Assembly: GCA_951813295.1 (NCBI GenBank) | Contig: CATOTI010000002.1 | Coordinates: 1,054,001 to 1,118,000, forward strand | Reading direction: 5' to 3' | Length of the DNA: 64,000 nucleotides | DNA from: an uncultured Pseudomonadales bacterium | Lineage (GTDB): Bacteria > Pseudomonadota > Gammaproteobacteria > Pseudomonadales > Azotimanducaceae | Part shown: positions 35,331-45,515 of the stretch, one piece after another | Layout: each line of letters begins with the position of its first letter | Position numbering within the stretch: the first letter of the stretch is position 1 | Notes under the pieces: generated by a model | What the model was told of the DNA's origin: nothing | The model's input: the letters and a program-made list of their open reading frames with translations, nothing else | Database searches by the model: none | Made by a program: the position numbers and the translations under genes

Positions 35331-37498
35331 TGTCACTGACGAGACTCGTCTGGATTGGCATCGCAGCCGGCCTCAGGGTCGGCTGTGAGCCGAGTACGCC
35401 GCCTGCCCCTGAAGAAACCGAGGCCATCACGTTGTCGACCCCACCGGTTGCGGCCGTCAAGCCGCACACGAGCACGTGGCACGGCATCGAACTCAACGAT
35501 CCGTATCACTGGCTGAAAGATCAGTCCTATCCGACCGTCGACGACCCGGAGGTACTCGCCTACCTCGAGGCCGAAAACGGCTATTTCGAGTCGATCATGG
35601 ACCCGCACCAGGGCCTCGTCGACACGCTGTTCGAAGAGATCAAGGCACGTCAGCAGCAGGATCTCTCGAGCGTGCCGTTTCGCCATCGCGGCTTCTTCTA
35701 TCAATGGCGCTTCGAAGAAGGGGGTCAATACCGGATCTGGTCGCGTTGGCCCGCCGGCAACGAACTGCGACCGGACGAAGCCCCGGAGAACGCGTCGACG
35801 ATCCTCGACGGACCGGCGCTCGCCGAGGGCCACGACTATTTCCGTTTGGGCGGCTGGTCCGTCAGCAACGACGGTAAGCGCCTGGCATTCAGCCTCGACA
35901 CCAACGGCAGCGAACGCTATTCCCTCAGCATCAGGGACATCGCCACCGGCACGCTGCTCGGTGAAACCATCGAAGAAGTCATCGGATCGGTCGTCTGGGC
36001 AAGCGACGATCAGTCGTTTTTCTACACCAACGTCGACGAGAACTGGCGCCCGTACCGTGTCCGACGCCATATCGTCGGCACGGATCCGACCACCGACGTC
36101 ACCGTGTACGAGGAAGATAATCCGAGCTTCTTCGTCGGCGTCGGATCAACCGCGGATGACAAGTACATCGTCATCTCCGCCGGAGATCATGTGACGTCGG
36201 AGCAATACCTCGTCTCGGCCGAGCGTCCGGACGAAGCACCGCAGCTAGTCTTGCCGCGCCGCGAGGGCCACGAATACAGCGTCGACCACCAGCAGAATCG
36301 CTTCGTGATCCTCACGAACGACGAGCACAAGAACCGTCGCATCGCGACCGCACCCGCCGATGATCCGACCGATTGGACGACGTTCCTCGAAGGCTCCGAT
36401 GCGCTCTACATCCGTGACATCAACCTCTACGCCGACCAGATCGTCGTCGAGGAACGAATAGAGGGTCTGGACCACATTCGAATCATCGAGCGGGACGGTA
36501 CATCGCGGCACGTGCGCTTCGACGAAGCGTCGTTCACGGTCGGCGTCGTGGGCACGGACGAATTCGACAGCTCCTCCGTGCGCTTGAGCTACACCTCGAT
36601 GGTGACGCCCGGCACCGTTTTCGATTACGACCTTCAAACGGACACCTTGATCACGCGCAAGGTCCAGGAGATCCCCTCGGGATACGACGCGAGCCTCTAC
36701 GTGACCGAACGCCTGTTGGCGCCAAGTCGTGACGGCGTACGCGTTCCGATCTCGCTCGTGCGTCGTAAAGACACCAAGACCGACGGCAGCGCACCGGTCT
36801 TCCTGTATGCCTACGGTGCGTACGGGGCCGGCATGTCGCCGCGGTTTTCGACAACGCGGTTATCGCTCCTGGATCGTGGCTTCGTCTTCGCAATCGCGCA
36901 TATCCGCGGCGGCGATGAACTGGGCTACCACTGGTACGAAGACGGCAAACTCGAGAAACGCACCAATACGTTCAACGACTTCGTCGACGTCGCGCGCCAC
37001 CTGATCGATATCGGTTTGACCCAACCCGGCCGAATCGCCATCAACGGCGCGAGCGCTGGGGGCGAGTTGATGGGCGCCGTCGTCAATCAGGCACCCGAGC
37101 TCTGGGGCGCGGTGATCGCGGGCGTACCCTTCGTCGACGTGCTCAACACGATGCTCGACGACAGCCTGCCGCTGACGCCTATCGAGTGGCCGGAATGGGG
37201 CAATCCCATCGAAGACAAGGCCGCGTTCGAACTCATCCAGTCGTATTCACCGTACGACCAACTGAAGGAACGCGACTATCCGCCGATGATGGTGACCGCC
37301 GGACTCAACGATCCCCGGGTCACCTACTGGGAGCCCGCCAAATACGTGGCGAAACTCCGGACGCTCAAGACCGACGACAACGTCCTCATCCTCAAGACGA
37401 ACATGGGTGCCGGGCACGGCGGCCGGTCGGGGCGATTCGACTCGCTCTACGAGGTGGCCGAGGAATACGCCTTCGCGATCACGTCGATCGACCAGTAG
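35330..37498 (+). CDS. Prolyl oligopeptidase family serine peptidase (S9A, oligopeptidase B-like)
   Basis: A 722-residue secreted peptidase. A hydrophobic N-terminus ends in GLRVGC, lipobox-like but with Arg at -3 instead of the usual small or hydrophobic residue, so lipidation is uncertain. After the seven-bladed beta-propeller comes the alpha/beta hydrolase domain with nucleophile Ser in NGASAGGELMG, Asp in TAGLNDPRV and His in GAGHGGRSGRF. The family motif HPYHWLKD-like (NDPYHWLKD) is at the start of the mature part. It likely cleaves short peptides after basic residues. The GTG shares its G with the preceding TAG. Confidence 0.9.
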   Translation: MSLTRLVWIGIAAGLRVGCEPSTPPAPEETEAITLSTPPVAAVKPHTSTWHGIELNDPYHWLKDQSYPTVDDPEVLAYLEAENGYFESIMDPHQGLVDTLFEEIKARQQQDLSSVPFRHRGFFYQWRFEEGGQYRIWSRWPAGNELRPDEAPENASTILDGPALAEGHDYFRLGGWSVSNDGKRLAFSLDTNGSERYSLSIRDIATGTLLGETIEEVIGSVVWASDDQSFFYTNVDENWRPYRVRRHIVGTDPTTDVTVYEEDNPSFFVGVGSTADDKYIVISAGDHVTSEQYLVSAERPDEAPQLVLPRREGHEYSVDHQQNRFVILTNDEHKNRRIATAPADDPTDWTTFLEGSDALYIRDINLYADQIVVEERIEGLDHIRIIERDGTSRHVRFDEASFTVGVVGTDEFDSSSVRLSYTSMVTPGTVFDYDLQTDTLITRKVQEIPSGYDASLYVTERLLAPSRDGVRVPISLVRRKDTKTDGSAPVFLYAYGAYGAGMSPRFSTTRLSLLDRGFVFAIAHIRGGDELGYHWYEDGKLEKRTNTFNDFVDVARHLIDIGLTQPGRIAINGASAGGELMGAVVNQAPELWGAVIAGVPFVDVLNTMLDDSLPLTPIEWPEWGNPIEDKAAFELIQSYSPYDQLKERDYPPMMVTAGLNDPRVTYWEPAKYVAKLRTLKTDDNVLILKTNMGAGHGGRSGRFDSLYEVAEEYAFAITSIDQ

Positions 37499-37505
37499 CG
37501 CCGAT

Positions 37506-38738
37506 CTAGTTGCCGCTACGCAACGCGTCCCGGAAGTCCGGGTGGGCGATCCCGATCAGGCGTTCGCGCCGCTCGGCGAGCGTCGTGCCAGCGAGTTCGG
37601 CGATCCCGAACTCCGTCACGACGACGTCGACATCCGTGCGCAGCGCCGTCACGACCGGCGTGCGCTCGACGATCCGCGATTGCTGACCACGACGCGCCGT
37701 CGCCGTCATGGCGACGATCGATCGGCCGCCGCGACTCATCCTCGCGCCGCGCATGAAATCCACCGCACCACCCGTCCCCGAGATCTGCCGACCGGCGATC
37801 ACTTCGGCGTTCACCTGACCGTCCAGATCCACCTCAACCGCCGAATTGATCGACACGAAGTTGTCGAGCCGGCTGATCATTCGCGTTTCATGCGTGACGT
37901 TCGCGCCGGCGAGAACGACGTCGGCACGTTCCGCCACCCATTCGTAGAGCGCGTCGGTGCCGAGCACCATCCCCGTGACGTGCTGCTCGGGGAGATAGCT
38001 CTTCGCGCGCCCGTTCAAAACGCCGCGTTCGATCAGCGCCCGACCGCCGTCGTCGATCAACCCGCCATGCATCCCAAGGTCGTTCTTGTCCTCGAGTGCT
38101 TTGAGGGTCGCCGCCGGAATCGAACCGATCCCGGTCTGGATGCAATCGCCATCACGAATCAACGAAGCCACGTTTGCGCCGATCGTGGTGGACACGTCGT
38201 CGAGAGTCGGCGCCGCCATGTTCGGGAGCGGGCGCTCACTCTCCATCACGTAGTCGATCGCCGTCTCGGCGATTCTCGGCGCACCGAGCGGCGCCTGGAT
38301 ACCGCGATTCAGCTCCGCCATGACGATGTCGGCCGTCTCGAGGGCTGCCGACGTGAAGTCCGCGTTCGGCCCGAGGCGTAGCTGGCCCGTTTTGTCGTAG
38401 GCCACCTGCACCATGAGGACATCGACATCCGAACGCAGGAACTCGAACACGTTGCGCATGTGCATGGGCAAGAAATCGATCCGTCCTGCCTCGAAGCCTT
38501 CGCGCAGGTCCGGCGTCAGGAAGAACGTCCCGAATCGCGTGTCGTCCGTCAGATTCGAGAAGTCGAACGTGTTCATGCCGGGAAGCGGAAACTGCAGAAA
38601 CGTGAGACCCCGCGCGGCCTCCGGGCATTCGGTCAACGCGTCCAACAAGGTGACCGGTTCGTTGCTGCTCCCGACTACAAAAACCCGCTGACCTCGGCGT
38701 AGGATCCCCGGCAAATCATTCGCTGCGATCGTCTTCAA
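37506..38738 (-). CDS. Acetyl-CoA hydrolase/transferase family protein (CoA-transferase)
   Basis: A 410-residue family I-type CoA-transferase/acetyl-CoA hydrolase like 4-hydroxybutyrate CoA-transferase. The first half carries NADFTSAALETADIVMAELN; the second has QTGIGSIPAATLKALEDKNDLGMHGGLIDD, the catalytic glutamate in NSAVEVDLDGQVNAEVI and GTGGAVDFMRGARMSRGG near the acyl-CoA pocket. It probably moves CoA between short acyl groups, consistent with the acyl-CoA catabolic genes nearby; the exact acyl donor is unknown. It faces the peptidase gene with 7 bp between stops. Confidence 0.9.
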   Translation of the reverse strand: MKTIAANDLPGILRRGQRVFVVGSSNEPVTLLDALTECPEAARGLTFLQFPLPGMNTFDFSNLTDDTRFGTFFLTPDLREGFEAGRIDFLPMHMRNVFEFLRSDVDVLMVQVAYDKTGQLRLGPNADFTSAALETADIVMAELNRGIQAPLGAPRIAETAIDYVMESERPLPNMAAPTLDDVSTTIGANVASLIRDGDCIQTGIGSIPAATLKALEDKNDLGMHGGLIDDGGRALIERGVLNGRAKSYLPEQHVTGMVLGTDALYEWVAERADVVLAGANVTHETRMISRLDNFVSINSAVEVDLDGQVNAEVIAGRQISGTGGAVDFMRGARMSRGGRSIVAMTATARRGQQSRIVERTPVVTALRTDVDVVVTEFGIAELAGTTLAERRERLIGIAHPDFRDALRSGN

Positions 38739-38869
38739 ATCGTCATCCTCGAACGCCCGCGTGGCGCAAATCGCAAGTCGCGCAGATTACGCAGTATCGC
38801 CATCGAGCACTATCGGCCGAGGCGCACCGGGAAGAGACCCATGAAGCCGTGTCCTGATGCCGAGGTTCC

Positions 38870-41800
38870 ATGTCCGCCCTGAGGCCTTTCCATCCCGAGG
38901 TAACTCGTTGGTTCAACGACCGGTTCGATGCGCCAACCGACGTCCAGAGCCAAAGCTGGCCGCGTATCGCCGACGGCGAACACCTCGTGATCACCGCCCC
39001 CACCGGATCCGGCAAGACGCTGACCGCGTTCCTCTGGGCGATCAATTCATTCGTCTCGGGGGTATACGAGCCGAAAGCGACCCGGGTGCTCTACATCTCG
39101 CCACTGAAGGCACTCAACAACGACATCCAACGGAACCTGCTCGATCCCGTCCGCGAGCTTCGGGAGCGTTTTAGCGAACGGGGCGAAGAGTTTCCGCCAC
39201 TCTCCATCCAGACGCGCAGCGGCGATACCGAGCAGGCCGAGCGCCAGCGCATGCTCCGGCGCCCGCCAGAGCTGCTCATCACGACGCCCGAAAGCCTCAT
39301 GTTGCTGCTCACGACCGTCAAGGGCCGCCACGCACTCGCCACGATCGAGACCGTCATCCTCGACGAAGTGCATTCCATCGTCGAAAGCCGACGTGGCGTT
39401 CAGCTCATGGCGAGCCTCGAGCGGCTCGTCGAGTTGACGGGGGAGTTTCAACGCATCGCTCTATCCGCCACGGTGAACCCGCTCGAGAAAGTGGCCGCGT
39501 TCGTCGGCGGGAGCGATGGCGAGAACGCCCGACGTGTGGGCATCGTGCGTTCCAGGACACACAAGGCCACCGACTTCCGGGTCATGTTTCCACCGGAAGC
39601 CCGCGAAGCCGCGGACAACGGCAAGAAGATCTGGGACGCGTTCGCACCGTCGTTCCGCGCCATCACCGATGCCAACCGCTCGACGCTCTTCTTTGCGAAT
39701 AGCCGGCGGATGGCGGAAAAAGTGACGCTCAAGATCAACGAAGACCTGGTTGCGCCCGAGGCCTACGCGCACCATGGCTCTCTGGCACGCGAAATCCGCA
39801 GCGAAGTCGAGACACGCCTGAAGGCCGGCGAGCTGAAGGCGATCGTCGCGACGACCTCACTCGAGATGGGCATCGACATCGGGTCGCTCGACGAGGTCGT
39901 GCTCATCCAGTCACCGCCAACGCTCGCGTCCGCCATCCAGCGAATCGGGCGCGCCGGTCACGCGGTGGGTGAAACATCGCGCGCGACACTCTTCCCGACA
40001 CATGCCTACGACTTCGTCGAAGCCGCCGTCGTCGCTCAAGCGATCGAAGCCCACGATATCGAACCGCTACGACCTTCAGGGCCCGCCCTCGACGTGCTCG
40101 CCCAGATCGTCGTCTCCGCGGTCGCCACCGAGACGTGGAACGTCGATCAACTCTTTGAGGTGATCCGTCGAGCCGCACCCTATCGCACGCTCGAGCGAGA
40201 CCATTTCCAGCTCGTGATCGACATGTTGGCCGGTCGCTACGCCGGTACGCGTATCCGCGATCTCAAGCCGCGGATCGCGTTCGACCGCATCAAAAACGAG
40301 ATCACTGCTCGTAAAGGTGCGGTTTTTGCGCTCTACAACTCCGGCGGCACGATTCCCGATCGAGGCTATTTCACATTGCGTCATGCCGACACCGGCGCGG
40401 CGATCGGCGAACTGGACGAAGAGTTCGTCTGGGAAGCATCGGTCGGGCAAAGTTTCACGCTCGGGACGCAGAGCTGGCTCATCCACCGCATCACGCACAA
40501 CGACGTAATCGTCAAGAACGCGCCCCCGAAGAGTTCGACCCTACCGTTTTGGCGCGCCGACAACGTCAGCCGTAGCTACTACTTCTCATCGCGAATCGCG
40601 GAATTCCTCGAACGGGCGAACGATCGCCTCGTGAAGAAGGAAAACGAAGACCTTGAGCGGGAACTGCACGGCCTCGGGTTCGACCCGGTCGCGGCCGACG
40701 AATTGATCGAGTTCCTCGAGCGCCAACGCGAAGTGAGCGATGCCGATCTGCCCCACAAGCATCACCTGCTGCTCGAGCACATCCACACCGGACCGGGGGG
40801 ATACTCCGGTCTCGACCGAGAGCAGCAGTTCGTGCTGCACACCAACTGGGGCGGCCAGGTCAATCAGCCGATCGCGCTTGCCATGGAAGCGGCGTGGAAG
40901 GCGCAGTTCGCATCCGAACCCGATATCCACGCGGACAACAACGTGATCGTGGCGCAGCTCAAGGAGGAGATCGATCCCGAGGTGTTTCTGACACTCGTGA
41001 CCCCGGCGAACTTCGAGACACACCTTAGAAATCGCCTCGAGTCGTCAGGATTTTTCGGCGCTCGTTTCCGCGAGTGCGCCGGGCGTGCCCTGCTCTTGAC
41101 CAAGAAGCGCTTCAACCAACGCATGCCGTTGTGGATGACGCGAATGCAGGCGAAGAAGCTGATGACCGCGACCAAGCCGCTCGACGATTTCCCCGTCATG
41201 CTCGAAACATGGCGCACCTGTCTGAGCGAATCGTTCGACCTCCCCGCGGCGCTCGACGTGTTGGAACAGCTCACGAGCGGCGCGTTGCCCTGGACCGTGT
41301 CGACGCAGACCACGCCAAGCCCTTTCGCGGCCCACGTGACGTTCAACCAGGTGAACCGTTACATGTACGCCGACGACACGCCGGAGCGGGGCGGCACATC
41401 AGCGCTCTCCGACGATCTGATCCGCGCGGCCGTTTTCGACAAGACACTTCGCCCGAGCATTGATCCCGCCGTCGTCGCCGACTTCGAAGCCAAGGTGCAA
41501 CGACGCCGCGCCGGCTACGAACCCGACGGCGAGCTCGAACTGTCGGAATGGGTGAAGGAACGGGTGATCGTTCCCCTCGACGAATGGTTCGGCGAGACCC
41601 CGATACCGCCGACCGTCGCAACCCGCGAGATCAACGGTCGCAAGCTCCTGGTTCATCCGGAAATCGATCTCACAGACGAACCGCTGCAGAAAGCCGCCGA
41701 GATCCTGCAATTCTACGGACCGCGAACGATCCCCGAGGCGGTATCGCTCCTCCCTGTCGAGGATGCCGAAGCGCTGCTCGATCAGCTCATCGACGCAGAA

Positions 41801-43111
41801 GAACTCGTCGCCGATACGCTGATCGACGGATCCGATGAGGTCTACGTCTGCGATCGGGACAACCTCGAAACGCTCATCCGTTTCCAGCGCGCGAAGAATC
41901 GGGTCTCGATCGAACCCCGCCCAGGCGAAGATCTCACTCCGTTTCTATCGACCTGGCAGCGATTCGGTGCCGCGAGTTCGCCCTCCGTCATCGCCGACGT
42001 CGCCGAACGCCTGCAGGGTTTTGAAGCGCCCGTCGGCCTCTGGACTGAAGATCTCTGGGAGCCAAGAGCCAGGGGATTCACGATCGACGACCTCGAGACG
42101 GCGGCGATCGAAGAAGGCGTTCGCTGGCGCGGCGCGGGCGTCGATCAGATCGCACCCGCTTTCGATGGCGAGGTCTTTCCGACGAATGAAGACGCACACC
42201 CGATGGTCGAACGGTTTCAGGATCCGAACGCTCACTACACCTTTCTGCAACTCCACGACGAAAGCGATCAGCCGATCGAGGACTTCAGCGACGCCTTCTG
42301 GGGCGCGATCTGGTCGGGCCAGGTCGCGGCCGATAGCTTCCGCCCGCTGTTCGCGGCCCACAAGAGCAACTACCGAATCGACGAACCGAAGGCCGGGCGC
42401 CGCCCCGGCGGCCGTCGAGTACGCGCGACGGCTCGCGCGAAACTGGCGTCCAAGGGCTGGAGCGGCACATGGCACAGAATGCCCACGGAGCCCCTCGGCA
42501 CGAGTGAAATCGACGCGCTCGAGCGATCGAAGGAAAACGCGCGGCTGATGCTCGATCGCTACGGCGTCATCACGCGGGAGATCGCGAACCGTGAGGGCGG
42601 CATGCTCCGTTGGGCGCGAATTTTCCCGGCGCTACGCATCATGGAACTCGCCGGCGAAGTGATGGCGGGGTTGTTTTTCGAAGGTCTATCGGGACCCCAG
42701 TTCATCTGGCCCGAGGCGTTACGCACGCTCGAGTACCTCGACCGGCGCAAAGCGTCGTTCTGGATCAACGCCTTGGATCCCGTGAGCCCGTGCGCGCTCG
42801 GATTCGACGGCGAGCTGCCGCAGCGACGCCCGACCAACTATCTCGGCTATTTCGAAGGCACGCTCGCCGCGATCGCCGAAAACGGCGGCCAACGACTCAC
42901 GTTCCATCTCGAGCCGCTCGATGAGGACCTCGACACCATCCTGCCTTTTCTCAATCGATTAGCACTCCGCCGCGGCCGGCTCAACATCGCGACGATCAAC
43001 GCCGAGCCCGCACGATCTTCGCCCTACCTGCCAGCCATCAAGCGCCATCTGACCGTGCGGAGCGACCACAAGGGCGTCTATTTCGAACCTCGGATCGGCG
43101 AGCCCGCGTGA
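38870..43111 (+). CDS. lhr: Lhr family superfamily 2 DNA helicase
   Basis: A 1413-residue large helicase-related ATPase, length close to E. coli Lhr (1538). Motif I is TAPTGSGKTLTAFL (about residue 43), motif II is DEVHS (about 164), motif III is LSATV, motif V includes ATTSLEMGIDIGSLDEVVLIQSP and motif VI is QRIGRAGH. The C-terminal half is the long Lhr-CTD. Lhr proteins act in DNA repair after crosslinking or alkylation damage. The stop overlaps the next start (GTGA), coupling it to a SRPBCC-PDZ protein. Confidence 0.95.
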   Translation: MSALRPFHPEVTRWFNDRFDAPTDVQSQSWPRIADGEHLVITAPTGSGKTLTAFLWAINSFVSGVYEPKATRVLYISPLKALNNDIQRNLLDPVRELRERFSERGEEFPPLSIQTRSGDTEQAERQRMLRRPPELLITTPESLMLLLTTVKGRHALATIETVILDEVHSIVESRRGVQLMASLERLVELTGEFQRIALSATVNPLEKVAAFVGGSDGENARRVGIVRSRTHKATDFRVMFPPEAREAADNGKKIWDAFAPSFRAITDANRSTLFFANSRRMAEKVTLKINEDLVAPEAYAHHGSLAREIRSEVETRLKAGELKAIVATTSLEMGIDIGSLDEVVLIQSPPTLASAIQRIGRAGHAVGETSRATLFPTHAYDFVEAAVVAQAIEAHDIEPLRPSGPALDVLAQIVVSAVATETWNVDQLFEVIRRAAPYRTLERDHFQLVIDMLAGRYAGTRIRDLKPRIAFDRIKNEITARKGAVFALYNSGGTIPDRGYFTLRHADTGAAIGELDEEFVWEASVGQSFTLGTQSWLIHRITHNDVIVKNAPPKSSTLPFWRADNVSRSYYFSSRIAEFLERANDRLVKKENEDLERELHGLGFDPVAADELIEFLERQREVSDADLPHKHHLLLEHIHTGPGGYSGLDREQQFVLHTNWGGQVNQPIALAMEAAWKAQFASEPDIHADNNVIVAQLKEEIDPEVFLTLVTPANFETHLRNRLESSGFFGARFRECAGRALLLTKKRFNQRMPLWMTRMQAKKLMTATKPLDDFPVMLETWRTCLSESFDLPAALDVLEQLTSGALPWTVSTQTTPSPFAAHVTFNQVNRYMYADDTPERGGTSALSDDLIRAAVFDKTLRPSIDPAVVADFEAKVQRRRAGYEPDGELELSEWVKERVIVPLDEWFGETPIPPTVATREINGRKLLVHPEIDLTDEPLQKAAEILQFYGPRTIPEAVSLLPVEDAEALLDQLIDAEELVADTLIDGSDEVYVCDRDNLETLIRFQRAKNRVSIEPRPGEDLTPFLSTWQRFGAASSPSVIADVAERLQGFEAPVGLWTEDLWEPRARGFTIDDLETAAIEEGVRWRGAGVDQIAPAFDGEVFPTNEDAHPMVERFQDPNAHYTFLQLHDESDQPIEDFSDAFWGAIWSGQVAADSFRPLFAAHKSNYRIDEPKAGRRPGGRRVRATARAKLASKGWSGTWHRMPTEPLGTSEIDALERSKENARLMLDRYGVITREIANREGGMLRWARIFPALRIMELAGEVMAGLFFEGLSGPQFIWPEALRTLEYLDRRKASFWINALDPVSPCALGFDGELPQRRPTNYLGYFEGTLAAIAENGGQRLTFHLEPLDEDLDTILPFLNRLALRRGRLNIATINAEPARSSPYLPAIKRHLTVRSDHKGVYFEPRIGEPA

Positions 43112-43752
43112 CCGATTTTCAAGCGTTCTTTGATCTCGAACGGCCACGCCACGAGGTCTGGCAGAGCTGCCGTATCGAAACGAGTGAACCGAGCATCGTC
43201 CGCATCCCGGGTTTCCCATCCGACGATGGCGCTTACGGCGCTCGGGCTAAAGTCAGAGAATCGATCCCGCAGCAACGTTTGGTGGTCGAAACGATCGGCG
43301 CCCCCGACGCCGGCACCGAGATCACCATCAGCATCGATCCGGCCAATGCCTCGGGATGGCCGACACGGGTCAAGATCGCCCAGCGCGGGTCCGAGGCGCG
43401 CGACGAAACCGATCTCGCCAGGACCATCTGGTCGCAGACAGTCGCCGATTTTCGGCTCTATCTGACGACGGGCGTCCCGGTAGGCACGGACGGGGACCGC
43501 GTCGTGCGCGATCACAGCCTGGGTGCGGATACCCGCGAAACAACCTATCTCGAAATCACCGACGTGCGAAGCCCCGGATTCGCGGCGCGAGCTGGACTCG
43601 AGGTCGGGGATGGCCTCGTCTCGGTCGGTGGCATCCGGATTTACGACACGAGACAACTGATGACGGTGCTCGCGAACCGCGAGGAAGGTCGGGCAGTCAC
43701 GGTTCGCGTCCTCCGAAAGAAGGCGCTCGTCGATCTCGAAGCAACGATGTGA
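43108..43752 (+). CDS. SRPBCC-like protein with C-terminal PDZ domain
   Basis: A 214-residue protein. The N-terminal approximately 120 residues have the pattern of a START/SRPBCC (AHSA1-like) lipid-binding fold, ending QTVADFRLYLTTG. Residues about 135-210 form a PDZ domain (LGADTRETTYLEITDVRSPGFAARAGLEVGDGLVSVGGIRIYD). The GTG start is inside the lhr stop codon (GTGA), so the gene is translationally coupled to lhr. A PDZ domain suggests a protein-binding role, perhaps as an Lhr partner (inference). No signal peptide is seen, consistent with cytoplasmic location. Confidence 0.75.
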   Translation: MTDFQAFFDLERPRHEVWQSCRIETSEPSIVRIPGFPSDDGAYGARAKVRESIPQQRLVVETIGAPDAGTEITISIDPANASGWPTRVKIAQRGSEARDETDLARTIWSQTVADFRLYLTTGVPVGTDGDRVVRDHSLGADTRETTYLEITDVRSPGFAARAGLEVGDGLVSVGGIRIYDTRQLMTVLANREEGRAVTVRVLRKKALVDLEATM

Positions 43753-43789
43753 CTCGATCAGAATCCGTCGCCGACGCTAGGATGGATGG

Positions 43790-44707
43790 ATGACACACTT
43801 CTTCACGAGCGCCGACTGTCTCGATCATCTCGTCGCCCCCGGCCATCCCGAACGGCCCGAGCGGCTCGCGTTTCTGCTTTCCGAACTCCAATCGTCGTCA
43901 TTGTGGGCGGAACTGATCCATCACGACGCACGCGAGGCTGAACTCGACGTGATCGCACGGGTTCACGACCACGCGCTTCTCGCCGAACTCGAAGCGGCAT
44001 CACCCGAACGCGACCTCGTCGCCTTCAGCGCTGACAACCACATGAGCCCGGGAACCCTCGTTGCCGCACGGCGCGCCGTCGGCGCGGTCCTGGATGCGAT
44101 CGACGTGGTCTTCGCCACCGACGATCGACGCGCGTTTTGTGCGGTTCGACCGCCCGGCCATCACGCCGAAGAAGATGCCGCGATGGGGTTCTGCTTCTAC
44201 AACTCGATCGGAATCGGCGCCGATGCAGCGCTCCGGCGTGACGACGTGGAACGGGTCGCCGTTCTCGATTTCGACGTCCACCACGGCAACGGCACGGTCG
44301 ATCTCTTCCGCGATCGCCCCGAGGTGCTCGTCTGTTCCAGCTTCCAGCATCCGCATTATCCGAATCGGCTGCACGACGTCCCCGGCGAGCATCTCGTCTA
44401 CTCGCCGCTCGCCGCGGGTACCGCAAGCGATTCGTTCCGCCAGACGATCGAGCGCGATTGGTTGCCGGCGCTCCGTCGCCACGATCCCGATCTGATCCTG
44501 GTCTCGGCCGGATTCGACGCGCACGCCGCGGATCCACTCGCGGACATCAACCTCGACGAGGACGACTACTCCTGGATTACGGAACTCATCATCGCGAAAG
44601 CCGCCGATCACGCGAACGGTCGAATCGTTTCGGTGCTCGAGGGCGGCTACGACTTGAGCGCTTTGGCTCGCTCCGTCGCAGCGCACCTCGAGGCGCTAGC
44701 TACCTGA
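43790..44707 (+). CDS. Histone-deacetylase-like amidohydrolase
   Basis: A 305-residue zinc-dependent deacetylase of the HDAC/AcuC/APAH superfamily. The catalytic dyad is in RPPGHHAEEDAAMGFCFYNS; zinc ligands are D and H of DFDVHHGNGT and D of VSAGFDAHAADP; the C-terminal GGYDLSALA loop is present. Bacterial members deacetylate polyamines, acetyl-lysine or other small amides, and the true substrate cannot be told from sequence. ATG at 43790; it ends 5 bp from the convergent SDR gene. Confidence 0.95.
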   Translation: MTHFFTSADCLDHLVAPGHPERPERLAFLLSELQSSSLWAELIHHDAREAELDVIARVHDHALLAELEAASPERDLVAFSADNHMSPGTLVAARRAVGAVLDAIDVVFATDDRRAFCAVRPPGHHAEEDAAMGFCFYNSIGIGADAALRRDDVERVAVLDFDVHHGNGTVDLFRDRPEVLVCSSFQHPHYPNRLHDVPGEHLVYSPLAAGTASDSFRQTIERDWLPALRRHDPDLILVSAGFDAHAADPLADINLDEDDYSWITELIIAKAADHANGRIVSVLEGGYDLSALARSVAAHLEALAT

Positions 44708-44712
44708 TCCCG

Positions 44713-45477
44713 TCAGCCGTAGAGACCGGACCCGTCGCAGTAAATACGCTCGCCCGTCACGTACGAGTTCAGATCCGACACCAGGAAATGCACGACGTTG
44801 GCCACGTCCTGCGGCTGACAGACCCGTCCGAACGGTGAACCTGAATCGAGGTCCCGCAGGTCCTCGACCCCCGCCGTCGCCCGCATCAGGCGCCGACCCA
44901 TCTCCGTTTCGACGAGACCAGGTGCCACGATATCGACCCGGATGCCGTGTGGTTTTTCTTCCTTCGCGAGCGTAAACGCCAGCGCTTCCATGGCCGTCTT
45001 ACCCATGTTGTAAGGCGCACCGTTGCCACCGAGACCCTTCGTCGCCGCGCTCGAGATCATCACGATGTCGCCGCGGCCCTGCTCACGCATCTTCGGAATG
45101 ACGAGCTTCGACAGAAAATGTGGACCCAGCGCGTGTGTTCGCACGACCCGCTCGAGTTCCGCTGGGTCCGTGTCGACGACGGACATTCCGCGACTCGCAA
45201 TTCCGGCGTTGTTGACGAGAATGCCGACGGGTCCGAGGTCGGCTTCGATCGCCGCAACCATCTCCGCATTCTGTTCGTTGTCGTCGACCGATCCGGCATA
45301 AGCGCGTGCGGAGCCGCCCGCAGCTTCGATCGCCTGGACGGCCTCCTCGGCGGACGCCTGGTCGCGCCGGTAGTTGACGGCTACGACCGCTCCATTGGCG
45401 GCGAGCGTTTCAGAAATCGCTCGACCGACACCACGGCCACCGCCGGTGACGAGTGCCACCCTTCCGTCTAAGGACAT
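44713..45477 (-). CDS. SDR family NAD(P)-dependent oxidoreductase
   Basis: A 254-residue classical short-chain dehydrogenase/reductase. The nucleotide-binding TGGGRGVGRAI, NNAGIASRG and the catalytic S-(12)-Y-x-x-x-K arrangement (MISSAATKGLGGNGAPYNMGK) are complete. YNYRRD/VNYRRD after the second strand suggests NADP preference. The ATG at 45477 with GGGAGGGG upstream is preferred over an in-frame GTG at 45492. It may act as a 3-oxoacyl- or hydroxyacyl-CoA dehydrogenase with the next gene, an enoyl-CoA hydratase on the same strand, but is not proven to. Confidence 0.93.
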   Translation of the reverse strand: MSLDGRVALVTGGGRGVGRAISETLAANGAVVAVNYRRDQASAEEAVQAIEAAGGSARAYAGSVDDNEQNAEMVAAIEADLGPVGILVNNAGIASRGMSVVDTDPAELERVVRTHALGPHFLSKLVIPKMREQGRGDIVMISSAATKGLGGNGAPYNMGKTAMEALAFTLAKEEKPHGIRVDIVAPGLVETEMGRRLMRATAGVEDLRDLDSGSPFGRVCQPQDVANVVHFLVSDLNSYVTGERIYCDGSGLYG

Positions 45478-45515
45478 GTCCCCTCCCTTCACCGATTCGG
45501 CTTAAGGCCGATCGT

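Noticed and set aside
34520..37498. A 992-residue open frame as one protein
   Set aside because: The first 270 residues are an out-of-frame translation of the acyl-CoA dehydrogenase; the peptidase begins at GTG 35330.
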